Shown here in pieces: positions 1-5,942 of a stretch of DNA of 7,917 bases. Location of the stretch: assembly GCA_001871685.1 (NCBI GenBank), contig MNVK01000016.1:1-7917 (forward strand), given 5' to 3'. Position numbers and translations under genes: made by a program. The notes under the pieces are model-generated. The model saw nothing but the letters and a program-made list of their open reading frames with translations, made no database searches and was not told the origin of the DNA. Origin of the DNA: Nitrospirae bacterium CG1_02_44_142 (GTDB lineage Bacteria; Nitrospirota; Thermodesulfovibrionia; Thermodesulfovibrionales; UBA1546). Each line of letters starts with the position of its first letter. Within the stretch, counting starts at the first letter, position 1.

Positions 1-165
1 CATCAGCATCCGCTGTCTGCCTACAATATTAACCCTTGCAGCCTCACCTTTTATATGGAAAGTAAATCTGAAATCTACATAGAAATACAGGGCAAGAACT
101 GCAATAATTATGCTGCTGATGAAGATAAACTTTGCTGTTAGGGATTTGAATACGGGTTTAAGCAT
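1..165 (-). CDS. Membrane sensor protein with PilJ/NIT-like N-terminus, partial (C-terminus beyond window)
   Basis: The first 55 residues are visible. A short basic start (MLKPVFKSLTAKF) leads into one hydrophobic segment at about residues 13-32, then an extracytoplasmic stretch ending in VNIVGRQRMLM. The (N)xxGRQRML signature is typical of the PilJ/NIT-type sensory domain found at the N-terminus of histidine kinases, chemoreceptors and GGDEF proteins, so this is probably a membrane-anchored signal sensor; the output domain lies off the window. The ATG at 165-163 sits inside the end of the diguanylate cyclase gene and overlaps it by 8 bp (158-165), with GAGG about 8 nt upstream, which suggests translational coupling in one operon. 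Which output domain it carries cannot be told from here. Confidence 0.7.
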   Translation of the reverse strand, partial: MLKPVFKSLTAKFIFISSIIIAVLALYFYVDFRFTFHIKGEAARVNIVGRQRMLM

Positions 166-2199
166 CGGCTGCCTCAACACGATTCCTGCCGTTCTGTTTT
201 GCCTTATAAAGCGCGGTATCTGCCTTATCAATCAACTCTTCTTTTTCTCTCATCCCATGTTGAAGGGTTGAGACGCCCAGGCTTACTGTAATCTTCGTCT
301 TTTTCTCAACAGCCTTTCTTATTCTTTCGGCTGCCTCATGCGCATGCGTTATGTCTGTATCCGGCAGCAGGATAAGAAATTCTTCTCCGCCGTATCTGGC
401 AACGAGGTCTATCTCCCTTATCTCCTCCAGAGTTGTATATGCAACCTCACAAAGCAGCCTGTCCCCTGCCGGGTGGCCGTAGGCGTCATTATATCTTTTA
501 AAGTGGTCTATATCCAGCATAAGGACCGAAAGCGGGCTTGAGAACCTCTTGGCCCTGATAAAATTCCTTTCAAAGATAATGTCCAGCATCCGCCTGTTGG
601 CAAGCCCTGTGAGAGGGTCATGGAGCGAGAACGCTTTTGTCTCCTCATAGAGTTTTGCATTCTCAATGGCTATCCCGACCTGGCTTCCTATGTTAGAAAG
701 TATCTTCATCCTCTCTTCATTTATCTCAAGGTCCCGCGGCATATAAAGATACAACACCCCCACAGTCTTACCTGCAGCCTTGAGAGGCAAAATGACATGT
801 CCGTGAGGGGTCATATCAGGATATGCAATAGAATGCCTGCTGTCTTCTGCGGAATTCTTTGATACGATAATCTCTCCTGTTTTCGCGGCAAGGCCGCAGA
901 GACAGTCCCCAACCTTTATATTCTTATGCAGAGCCAGAAATTCATCCGTGTGCCCGAGATGAGAGGCAAGCTTCATCCTGTCTCCTTCAATGATAAATAT
1001 TCCGGCTTTGTGTTGAACGGCAAACACGCTAATTCCGGTAACAGCGCTTAATACGATAGGCAGGAGTTCATTCAAGTCTATTGTGCGGCTGATTGCTGAA
1101 GAGACGCTGTGCAGCACTGATAATTCATAGTTTATCTCTTTTAACTCAGCGCCCTGCCTGATAATCTGCCTCTCTGTATGCTTGCGTTCGGTAATATCCA
1201 TGCAGGCAGTAGTAATGCCGATAGGTTCCCCTCTATCGTTCAGAATAACATCGGATGCCAGATATACAGGGAAAAGGCTGCCATCCTTTCGGATGTTAAC
1301 GCTTTCCCGCTCCCAATGTTTAAAGGCCTTCATCTCATCAAAGCGTATTGGTTGCCAGTTATCAGGCGGAGCAAAGATGCGCGCATCTTTGCCGAGCAGT
1401 TCTTCCACAGCATACCCGTGCATGGCAGCCTCAGCAGGATTCATATTAATAATCCTGCCTTCCGTGTCGGTAATGGTAATACCGATGTGCATGGTCTCAA
1501 CTGCCTTCTGCATCTGACGAAGCTCTGTCTCCATCCGCTCGCGTTCTGCAAGGGCTTTGCCTGCGGTACACGAAAGCATAATAACTACCGCCAGAAGGCC
1601 CAACGCCATGCCGAATAAGCTAAGATGAGAGGAAAGCATTAGATTCTTTAGTTTCACTTGTGTAGCCGTGACATCAAGATATATCTCAAAAACCCCGGCA
1701 ATCCTGCTGCCGCGGATTATCGGCACATACGTCTCCGCTACGTGAAGCTGGAATGTTTGCCTTTCAAGGGATTGTGCGCCTTTCTGCACAACCTTTGAAT
1801 AGGGTTTTCCTTTCATTACAATTTCATGAAAATATTTTTCTTTATTTACATATCCCAGGTCTTTTGGGTCGGTAGAATATAAAACCTCTCCGGACGGCGA
1901 AAAGACCTTTACCTTTATAAAGCCGAAGTCTCTTTGCAAGTCTTTAAGATGCCTATTGAAATCAGCCGGTATATCATTTTTACTTGCTAAAGCATCCTCT
2001 GTAATAAGGATGGACTGCATATGTGTTGCTATACGGATTGCCTCTTTTTCAGTGTTTTCAGTGATAAGCGCGGTAAACGAAGGATGCACCCAAAAGAAAT
2101 CATATAATCCCAGCATTATTATTGCCGTGACAAATAAAAGCAAAATCCCCTTTAATAAATACGTGGATTTAAGCATAAATGTTTTGTGATTTCCATTCA

Positions 2200-2200
<1 letters not shown>
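158..2200 (-). CDS. Membrane-bound diguanylate cyclase (Cache-like sensor, PAS, GAF, GGDEF)
   Basis: This 680-residue protein should make cyclic di-GMP from two GTP at the inner membrane. Seen in order: membrane span about 15-38; extracytoplasmic Cache-like sensor about 39-188 (VKVFSPSGEVLYSTD, YVNKEKYFHEI); second span about 191-213; PAS with PAC about 228-340 (ITDTEGRIINMNPAE, MDITERK); GAF about 365-520; GGDEF about 524-676. The active site is intact: DPLTGLANRR at 528-537, metal-binding D563 in LDIDHFK, and GGEEF at 604-608. An RxxD product-inhibition site (R595, D598) lies just before GGEEF, so feedback control by c-di-GMP is expected. The ATG at 2200 has GGAG 7 nt upstream. A later in-frame ATG (codon 9) lies before the first span and would give the same protein. 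The gene overlaps the next sensor gene by 8 bp. The signal sensed is unknown. Confidence 0.93.
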
Positions 2201-2427
<227 letters not shown>

Positions 2428-2430
2428 TCA

Positions 2431-2454
2431 AATACCATACCCAATACCATACCC
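2431..2454. repeat. 12-bp tandem duplication AATACCATACCC x2
   Basis: Two exact adjacent copies (2431-2442 and 2443-2454) lie in the non-coding spacer. No role is evident; it may be a slippage duplication or a paired binding site. Confidence 0.85.
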
Positions 2455-2572
2455 TCATTGCCTAATTATAGCAAGACAGGTTTTTTGTAAGTAAAATTTT
2501 AAAGCCCCTGACATAATTTTAAAAACGGGCACAAATATGAGATAAATCATACTGTGAAAGAGAGGAAGCAGG

Positions 2573-2617
2573 CTGCCGGGCTCAAGGCTTCAGGATTTTT
2601 GAGGCTCAAAAAACTCT
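2573..2617 (-). repeat. ~45-bp inverted flanking repeat, copy A (3' of nucleotidyltransferase gene)
   Basis: Read on the minus strand, this sequence matches the plus strand at 4275-4322 at most positions, with small indels in the A-runs. The shared core includes AGCCTCAAAAA, then TCCT, then AGCCTTGAGCC and GGCAG. It starts 6 bp past the stop codon of the nucleotidyltransferase gene. Inside it, TTTTTGAG and CTCAAAAA (2596-2603 and 2605-2612) form an almost perfect palindrome that could act as a weak transcription terminator. Confidence 0.75.
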
Positions 2618-2623
2618 CCAGCC

Positions 2624-3238
2624 CTAAAGCAACTGGTCTTTGTCCTCTCTTGTCCTCTTGACCTTCTTAGGCTTTATGAGGCGTGCAAGTTTCTTTTCTT
2701 TATGAATAAGATTTGCCAGTTCATGAGTTTTTTCCTTCTCTTCATCTGAAAGAAGCTCGTACAGTTCAGCCGCATCATAATCGTCCTTTAGCCCCCCAGC
2801 CTTTAATTTCATGGCTATGAGATAGGGTTTGGGAAGAACAGGGAATGATAGGTCCTGTAACGGCTTTGCTGATTTTATGCCTTCTAATTCCCACTTGTAT
2901 TTTGCGACAATTATATCAATCTTAGGATACTCTCCTGATTTATCATGGATAAAAATGACATCGTGCTTAAAAGGGTCCTCCATGATTTTGCTTCCTTCTA
3001 TAAATTTGATTTCAAAATTATCGGGCAGCGCATTTCTAAAAAGTCCTGTAAAGACACTCGTATCTTTTTCGTGAATAATGGCTGTATAAACACAAAAATC
3101 CACATCCGCTGTCGTTCTTTCCACGCCGTGAGCAATTGCGCCGTATCCTCCAACAAGCGCAATATTAATCTCATCGTTTTTAGAAAGTGAATCAACTATG
3201 CTACTTATAAGTTTTAATGTATCTTCTATAGACCTCAT
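2624..3238 (-). CDS. Nucleotidyltransferase superfamily protein (AbiEii/MNT-like)
   Basis: This 204-residue protein carries the polymerase-beta-type nucleotidyltransferase core. LVGGYGAIAHG (residues 28-38) is the GG helix, TTADVDF (42-48) gives the D45/D47 metal pair, and D108 in KIDII is the likely third acidic residue. KLKAGGLKDDYDAAEL (144-159) resembles the K...KD..D...L block of AbiEii-like proteins. These enzymes transfer a nucleotide to a protein or RNA target, and many are toxins in toxin-antitoxin or abortive-infection pairs; the substrate here is unknown. The C-terminal tail is basic (about 180-198). The ATG at 3238 has AAGGTG about 9 nt upstream and lies inside the end of a small ORF (38-bp overlap), suggesting coupled translation. 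No intact HEPN or AbiEi partner is adjacent; a HEPN-like relic lies about 0.9 kb away. Confidence 0.8.
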   Translation of the reverse strand: MRSIEDTLKLISSIVDSLSKNDEINIALVGGYGAIAHGVERTTADVDFCVYTAIIHEKDTSVFTGLFRNALPDNFEIKFIEGSKIMEDPFKHDVIFIHDKSGEYPKIDIIVAKYKWELEGIKSAKPLQDLSFPVLPKPYLIAMKLKAGGLKDDYDAAELYELLSDEEKEKTHELANLIHKEKKLARLIKPKKVKRTREDKDQLL

Positions 3239-3377
3239 ATTCTTTCACACCTTTCGTCCTTGCCTTTAGCGAGATAATATCATTAAAGACAGCGCTCATA
3301 GTCCTTATCCGCTGAAGCGGCGTCAACGCCAGGAACTCTTTCTTCATTTCTTTTCTTTTCTGCTCCATTATTCCCAT
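3201..3377 (-). CDS. Small basic protein, overlapping the nucleotidyltransferase gene
   Basis: This is a 58-codon ORF starting MGIMEQKRKEMKKEF and continuing FLALTPLQRIRTMSAVF to VYRRYIKTYK. It is highly charged and probably helical, with no membrane segment, signal peptide or metal motif. It ends in the +1 frame 38 bp inside the nucleotidyltransferase gene, so the two are almost certainly co-translated. The LTPLQRIRTM stretch looks like a genuine conserved helix rather than random sequence. The start could be the ATG at 3377 (GGGG about 10 nt upstream) or the ATG at 3368. By position it could be the antitoxin or adaptor of the nucleotidyltransferase, but I do not recognise a named family. 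Confidence 0.6.
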   Translation of the reverse strand: MGIMEQKRKEMKKEFLALTPLQRIRTMSAVFNDIISLKARTKGVKEYEVYRRYIKTYK

Positions 3378-3402
3378 TGCTATAACCCCACTTCTCTTTA
3401 AA

Positions 3403-3408
3403 AGTATA
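3403..3408 (-). promoter_or_regulatory. Possible -10 box for the small ORF / nucleotidyltransferase pair
   Basis: The minus strand reads TATACT, five of six matches to the sigma-70 -10 consensus, about 25 bp before the ATG at 3377, giving a short leader. No good -35 box is seen at normal spacing, so this is tentative. Confidence 0.3.
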
Positions 3409-3414
3409 ACATAA

Positions 3415-3621
3415 GCCTGTCTGTCTCGTTGCCATCTTCATATTCACCCTCCCGGCGGGGCTACGGCGTTAATTGCCGTTATCGGAGGAGAGAAAATACA
3501 TAATCTTGGATTCCTTTATGTCATACTCCCTGTCGGGGCAGGGACAATCGTGCTTTTGATTGTTGCGCTTATTGTAAATAACCTTTCAAACAACAGAAAG
3601 TATCCTGAATACTGGTTCTAA
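3415..3621 (+). pseudogene. HPP-family membrane protein, 3' relic
   Basis: An open frame with no start codon ends at TAA 3619-3621. Its translation contains HIHPPGGATALIAVIGGEK, then a hydrophobic span (FLYVILPVGAGTIVLLIVAL), then VNNLSNNRKYPEYWF. The HPPGGATAL motif followed by one membrane helix and a VNNL...YP tail is the characteristic C-terminal end of HPP-family integral membrane proteins. These have several spans; some members are implicated in nitrite transport. Everything upstream of the HPP motif is missing: the frame is closed by TAA at 3412-3414, and the residues before HIHPP (CLSRCHL) do not look like a membrane helix, although the +1 frame there is hydrophobic, hinting at a frameshift near 3435. 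It is a decayed gene end, not functional. Confidence 0.78.
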
Positions 3622-3624
3622 GCC

Positions 3625-3655
3625 ACGATGCATAATTCATGATTTACGATGCATA
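3625..3655. repeat. Direct repeat ACGATGCATA x2
   Basis: Exact 10-bp copies lie at 3625-3634 and 3646-3655, just after the HPP relic and just before a G/C-tract palindrome. They may be a duplication linked to insertion of the neighbouring repeat. Confidence 0.7.
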
Positions 3656-3699
3656 CCCCCCTTAAATTCCCCCCTTGTCAAGGGGGGACTGAGGGGGGT
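3655..3699. repeat. Nested inverted repeat with C6/G6 tracts (dispersed palindromic element)
   Basis: The outer arms are ACCCCCCT (3655-3662) and AGGGGGGT (3692-3699); the inner arms contain CCCCCCTTG (3669-3677) and CAAGGGGGG (3679-3687). The result is a long, near-perfect hairpin of four homopolymer tracts. Elements of this form are dispersed in many copies in intergenic DNA of Nitrospirota and deltaproteobacterial genomes (general knowledge). The structure could also stop transcription coming from either side. Confidence 0.8.
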
Positions 3700-3700
3700 G

Positions 3701-3728
3701 TCCTGCATCCTGCATCTTGTATCTTGTA
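3701..3728. repeat. Four tandem 7-mers (TCCTGCA x2, TCTTGTA x2)
   Basis: Four consecutive 7-bp units run TCCTGCA, TCCTGCA, TCTTGTA, TCTTGTA, the two types differing at two positions. They end exactly where the cupin stop codon begins (3731-3729 on the minus strand), so they fill the space between the G/C hairpin and that gene. Confidence 0.85.
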
Positions 3729-4043
3729 TTACTCTACTGGCGTAACAATAGCCATAACAACAAGTTTCTCGCCTTTGTCTGCCTCAAAGCCGTGAGACAC
3801 CATCGGCTCGCAGAGTATGCATGTTTTTTCATCTGCCTCAATGCGTTCATCTCCGACGATGAAGGTCCCCTTGCCCTGAACACAGTACATGAGAAGCCTT
3901 AATGGCGCCTTATGCGGTTCAAGTTTCTGCCCTTCGTTTAAACACATCAGGGCAATGCGCATCTCGGGCTTGTCGGACAGCATCTCTCTTGAAATCTTGT
4001 CAGGAGAGAATTTAATTAACTTCTTCAGGTCTAATGTTTCCAT
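3729..4043 (-). CDS. Small single-domain cupin protein
   Basis: From the ATG at 4043 the product is 104 residues, METLDLKKLIKFSP to VTPVE, about the size of a minimal cupin barrel. It shows GQKLEPHKAPLRLLMYCVQG (38-57) and FIVGDERIEA followed by CEPMVSHGFEA (78-88), which are cupin motifs 1 and 2. The metal site is reduced: H44 and H84 are present, but the second histidine of HxH is alanine and the usual glutamate position is leucine, so it may bind a small ligand rather than catalyse. The start is set by AAGGAG 5 nt upstream. The frame can be extended to 4091, but those 16 residues (MDSCLRRNDK...) are encoded by a dispersed palindromic repeat and are unlikely to be translated. The gene stands alone; the ligand is unknown. 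Confidence 0.85.
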   Translation of the reverse strand: METLDLKKLIKFSPDKISREMLSDKPEMRIALMCLNEGQKLEPHKAPLRLLMYCVQGKGTFIVGDERIEADEKTCILCEPMVSHGFEADKGEKLVVMAIVTPVE

Positions 4044-4064
4044 AGTTTCTCCTTTCTGATTTTT

Positions 4065-4090
4065 GTCATTCCTGCGAAGGCAGGAATCCA
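4065..4090. repeat. Short palindromic repeat (ATTCCTGC-GAAG-GCAGGAAT)
   Basis: An 8-bp perfect stem (4068-4075 and 4080-4087) has a GAAG loop. The surrounding GTCATTCCTGCGAAGGCAGG sequence is a widespread intergenic repeat whose translations (such as SFLRRQESI and DSCLRRND) often contaminate gene starts. It lies between the cupin ribosome binding site and whatever promoter drives that gene, so it would form a hairpin in the leader, and it also creates false N-termini in both directions. Confidence 0.85.
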
Positions 4091-4119
4091 TCAGTGATTC
4101 TTCTGTAAACTGTGATGTT

Positions 4120-4287
4120 CATGCTTTATTAATAACATTTAATAAAAATACAGGCTATGACGCATATCATAAAACCATATGCGAGGAAGCTGACTATTAT
4201 CCCGAAACCACTTTTAGTCCTGAAGAGTCGTCAGACGCCATAGAGAAGGCGGGAAAATTTATAGAGAAGATTAAAGAGGTTTTTTAG
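4120..4287 (+). pseudogene. HEPN-domain (UPF0332-like) protein, C-terminal relic
   Basis: The frame ends at TAG 4285-4287. Its last part, EEADYYPETTFSPEESSDAI followed by EKAGKFIEKIKEVF, resembles the last two helices of UPF0332-type HEPN proteins, where an (E/R)EADY segment is followed by a S/T-P/E-E-E helix ending in FIEKI. The preceding HALLITFNKNTGYDAYHKT looks like pieces of the earlier HEPN helices joined with parts missing. The usual N-terminal half with the YYAxF segment is absent, and upstream the frame runs into the dispersed repeat at 4065-4090. HEPN proteins are often RNases paired with nucleotidyltransferases; this one looks broken. A short functional peptide cannot be excluded. 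Confidence 0.5.
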
Positions 4288-4322
4288 CCTCAAAAAATCC
4301 TAAAAAGCCTTGAGCCGGGCAG
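4275..4322 (+). repeat. ~48-bp inverted flanking repeat, copy B (3' of HEPN relic)
   Basis: This matches the minus strand of 2573-2617 over the shared core AGCCTCAAAAA, TCCT, AGCCTTGAGCC and GGCAG, with extra A residues. It begins within the last codons of the HEPN relic and runs past its stop. TTTTTT (4280-4285) and AAAAAA (4292-4297) form a weak hairpin. Immediately after it, AGTCCGC (4321-4327) and GCGGACT (4345-4351) form a separate 7-bp stem with a 17-nt loop not shared with copy A. Confidence 0.75.
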
Positions 4323-4395
4323 TCCGCCCCTCTTTTACGCCTCTGCGGACTCCGCATGGGAATCAGATTTAAATCTCTCACAGAAGCCATAGGGA

Positions 4396-4425
4396 TTGAC
4401 TCGGTGTATTTCAATGTAGTATGCT
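4396..4425 (+). promoter_or_regulatory. Predicted sigma-70 promoter of the toxin-antitoxin operon
   Basis: TTGACT (4396-4401, five of six matches to -35) is followed after 18 bp by TATGCT (4420-4425, four of six to -10). Transcription would start near 4432, only about 14 nt before the antitoxin ATG, so the leader would be very short and would begin at the ribosome binding site. Confidence 0.45.
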
Positions 4426-4437
4426 CCTTAAAAGGAG
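4424..4437 (+). promoter_or_regulatory. Palindrome CTCCTT-AA-AAGGAG over start site and ribosome binding site
   Basis: Six-bp arms around a 2-bp centre overlap the predicted -10 box and the AAGGAG ribosome binding site of the antitoxin. Ribbon-helix-helix antitoxins commonly repress their own operon from a palindrome at this position, so this is a candidate operator. In RNA that started further upstream it could also mask the ribosome binding site. Confidence 0.45.
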
Positions 4438-4445
4438 GGGATAAT

Positions 4446-4679
4446 ATGAAGAAAGCAACATCTTTAAGGCTTCATGAAGATTTAGTTAAAAGGATAACGG
4501 CAAAAGCAAGGGCGCACAGACGAACCCTTACAAATCAGGTAGAAGAATATGTTTTGATAGCAATGGAAGTTGAAGACAATCCCGACCTTCCATATGCCTT
4601 TATCAGGGAGACGATTGAAGCAAGAGAAGAAATTAAATCCGGACTTGGCAAGCCGTATAAGTTCGGTGTGGTTAGGTGA
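4446..4679 (+). CDS. Ribbon-helix-helix antitoxin of a type II toxin-antitoxin system
   Basis: This is a 77-residue protein. The N-terminal MKKATSLRLHEDLVKRITAK forms the beta strand and first helix of a ribbon-helix-helix DNA-binding fold, followed by a basic segment (ARAHRRTLTNQ) and the second helix (VEEYVLIAMEVE). The acidic/helical C-terminus (about 45-70, RETIEAREEIKSGLG) is the usual toxin-binding tail. It should dimerise, neutralise the downstream toxin and repress its own promoter. The start is fixed by AAGGAGG 6-8 nt upstream of the ATG at 4446; a longer frame from 4356 crosses the promoter and is not credible. It overlaps the toxin gene by 4 bp (GTGA), the classic arrangement for coupled translation. 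Confidence 0.87.
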   Translation: MKKATSLRLHEDLVKRITAKARAHRRTLTNQVEEYVLIAMEVEDNPDLPYAFIRETIEAREEIKSGLGKPYKFGVVR

Positions 4680-4969
4680 GTTTTTCGCCTGTAGCATCCC
4701 CTGCCTTTTTAAAAAAGAAAAAGAAACAATTTCCTGATTTTCAACGTGAGTTGGATAATCACGTTAAAATACTTTTAGAAAATCCATTGCTCGGCGAACC
4801 TAAGAAAGGAGTATTACAAGGGGTTAGAGTGTTGAAATTCAAATATAATAAACAATTATTCCTTCTTTCTTATGAACCTGATTTTAAAAACAAGATACTT
4901 TTTCTCTATACCTTTGGCAGTCATGAAGGGTTTTACGAAGAGCTTGAAAGGTATATAAAGTCAAAGTGA
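4676..4969 (+). CDS. RelE/ParE-family toxin (ParE-like)
   Basis: This is a 97-residue toxin starting at GTG 4676, whose first bases overlap the antitoxin stop. Recognisable features are the N-terminal strand and basic helix (SPVASPAFLKKKKKQ), the NPLLGEPKKGVLQGVRVLKF segment (about 36-55), a hydrophobic strand QLFLLSYEP, and the C-terminal LYTFGSHEGFYEELERYIK. The LLGEPKKG.L.G.RV pattern followed by G.HE.FY..L is typical of the ParE-like toxin branch of the RelE/ParE fold. Members either cleave mRNA at the ribosome or poison gyrase; the sequence alone does not say which. No ribosome binding site of its own is needed given the GTGA overlap. It ends 46 bp before a convergent gene, with no obvious terminator between. 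Confidence 0.88.
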   Translation: MSFSPVASPAFLKKKKKQFPDFQRELDNHVKILLENPLLGEPKKGVLQGVRVLKFKYNKQLFLLSYEPDFKNKILFLYTFGSHEGFYEELERYIKSK

Positions 4970-5015
4970 ATTACCAAATACTTCTCAAAAGAGGCAAGCA
5001 GATATACGAGCTATC

Positions 5016-5942
5016 TTAACCCCATCGCCACAGCGCTATCACAAAGACAATAAGAAATACGAGCACAAGATTTAAGTAGGCAAAGAAGTAAAAAAGCTTT
5101 TCATAAAATGGCGTTGCAGGTTTTTCAGGAGTTGGAATGAGTTTCCCTGTCTGAGGCATTGACATTATTTTTTCCTCTCCGTGAGGCGCGGTCTTTAATG
5201 CATCCGTCATATCGTGCCCTGCAAGATGTTTTGCGGCATGAGAGCCGCTTTTCCAGAGCTTGCTTGCTGTCACATCATATATTAATCCTTTGTATGCAAC
5301 ATATGCAGGCCGGCCTTCTTTGCCGTCAAAACTATGGAGTTCTTCGTCTGTCATATCTTTTTTGCTTTCCGGTATATGCTTTTCTTTTATCCTCCATTTT
5401 TTACGCATCCTGGGACCGATATACAATGTAACTATAACTGCTGTAGAGACCATTATCAGGAAGAGAATAATCTTGATGCTCAGGAGTATCCCGAATCTTG
5501 TTGTGTAGAAGACCTTCCATGCAGGGATTCGTGCAATAGTCAGCAGGGCGCCTGTTATTGCAAGTATTATGATAGAGAACCATCCTAAAAGAAGTTCGCC
5601 TTTTGGAAGACCCTTTGAGGCATAAGCAGGCTTTAAAAGAATATGGACATAGAGTATTGTGCCGAACCATGCTATTGCAAAGAACAGATGGATATAGCCG
5701 ATAATGAATCGCACTATTTTCTGTGTCTTTGACAGGGGTCTGTAAAGCCCTTTTATTTTTAAATCATCCCTGAATTCCTCCCCTTCTTTTGTCAACTTGC
5801 CGCCGCCGGTAGTTTCAGCATGACACTCATTACATTTGAAGCCTGTCTGGCGTGCATATTCCGTTGTTGCGGAAGATAAAGAAGGAATAAGGGATACAAT
5901 AAGGGCAAGTAAACATATAAATAACAGAAGAAATTTTCTCAT
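5016..5942 (-). CDS. Membrane redox protein: heme c site, CopD-like helices, cytochrome b5 domain
   Basis: From the ATG at 5942 the product is 308 residues. MRKFLLLFICLLALIVSLI is a signal peptide or anchor. GFKCNECH gives a c-type heme site (C37, C40, H41) in an exported N-terminal segment. Three membrane helices follow at about 75-100, 116-137 and 148-175, with a CopD-like HLFFAIAWFGTILYVH (H85, H100). Residues about 197-268 form a cytochrome b5-like domain (DEELHSFDGKEGRPAYVAYK, IYDVT, SGSHAAKHLAGHD, APHGEEK) with candidate heme histidines at 235, 239 and 243. A last helix lies at 283-305. It probably moves electrons across or along the membrane; partners are unknown. The frame could extend 33 residues upstream, but that would place sequence before the signal peptide and overlap the divergent sigma gene. 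No ribosome binding site is visible, while TATAAT lies 10 bp upstream, so the mRNA may be nearly leaderless. Confidence 0.85.
   Translation of the reverse strand: MRKFLLLFICLLALIVSLIPSLSSATTEYARQTGFKCNECHAETTGGGKLTKEGEEFRDDLKIKGLYRPLSKTQKIVRFIIGYIHLFFAIAWFGTILYVHILLKPAYASKGLPKGELLLGWFSIIILAITGALLTIARIPAWKVFYTTRFGILLSIKIILFLIMVSTAVIVTLYIGPRMRKKWRIKEKHIPESKKDMTDEELHSFDGKEGRPAYVAYKGLIYDVTASKLWKSGSHAAKHLAGHDMTDALKTAPHGEEKIMSMPQTGKLIPTPEKPATPFYEKLFYFFAYLNLVLVFLIVFVIALWRWG

Noticed and set aside
1178..1618. Plus-strand frame of 146 codons inside the diguanylate cyclase gene
   Set aside because: It is the antisense shadow of a well-supported gene with intact domains, with no ribosome binding site or family likeness.
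2536..2551. TATGA-N6-TCATA as an FNR/CRP-type regulator site
   Set aside because: The arms are only 5 bp and do not match the TTGAT or TGTGA half-sites well; no nearby start codon would use it.
4044..4091. A 16-residue N-terminal extension of the cupin (MDSCLRRNDK...)
   Set aside because: It is encoded by the dispersed palindromic repeat at 4065-4090, and a strong ribosome binding site precedes the ATG at 4043.
4063..4119. A start for the HEPN-like frame at 4063 (MSFLRRQESI...)
   Set aside because: This is the opposite-direction translation of the same palindromic repeat, a familiar false N-terminus, and there is no ribosome binding site.
4321..4351. Stem AGTCCGC/GCGGACT as a rho-independent terminator
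   Set aside because: The loop is 17 nt and no T-run follows the stem.
4356..4445. A 30-residue upstream extension of the antitoxin
   Set aside because: It would run through the predicted promoter and ignore the AAGGAGG site in front of the ATG at 4446.
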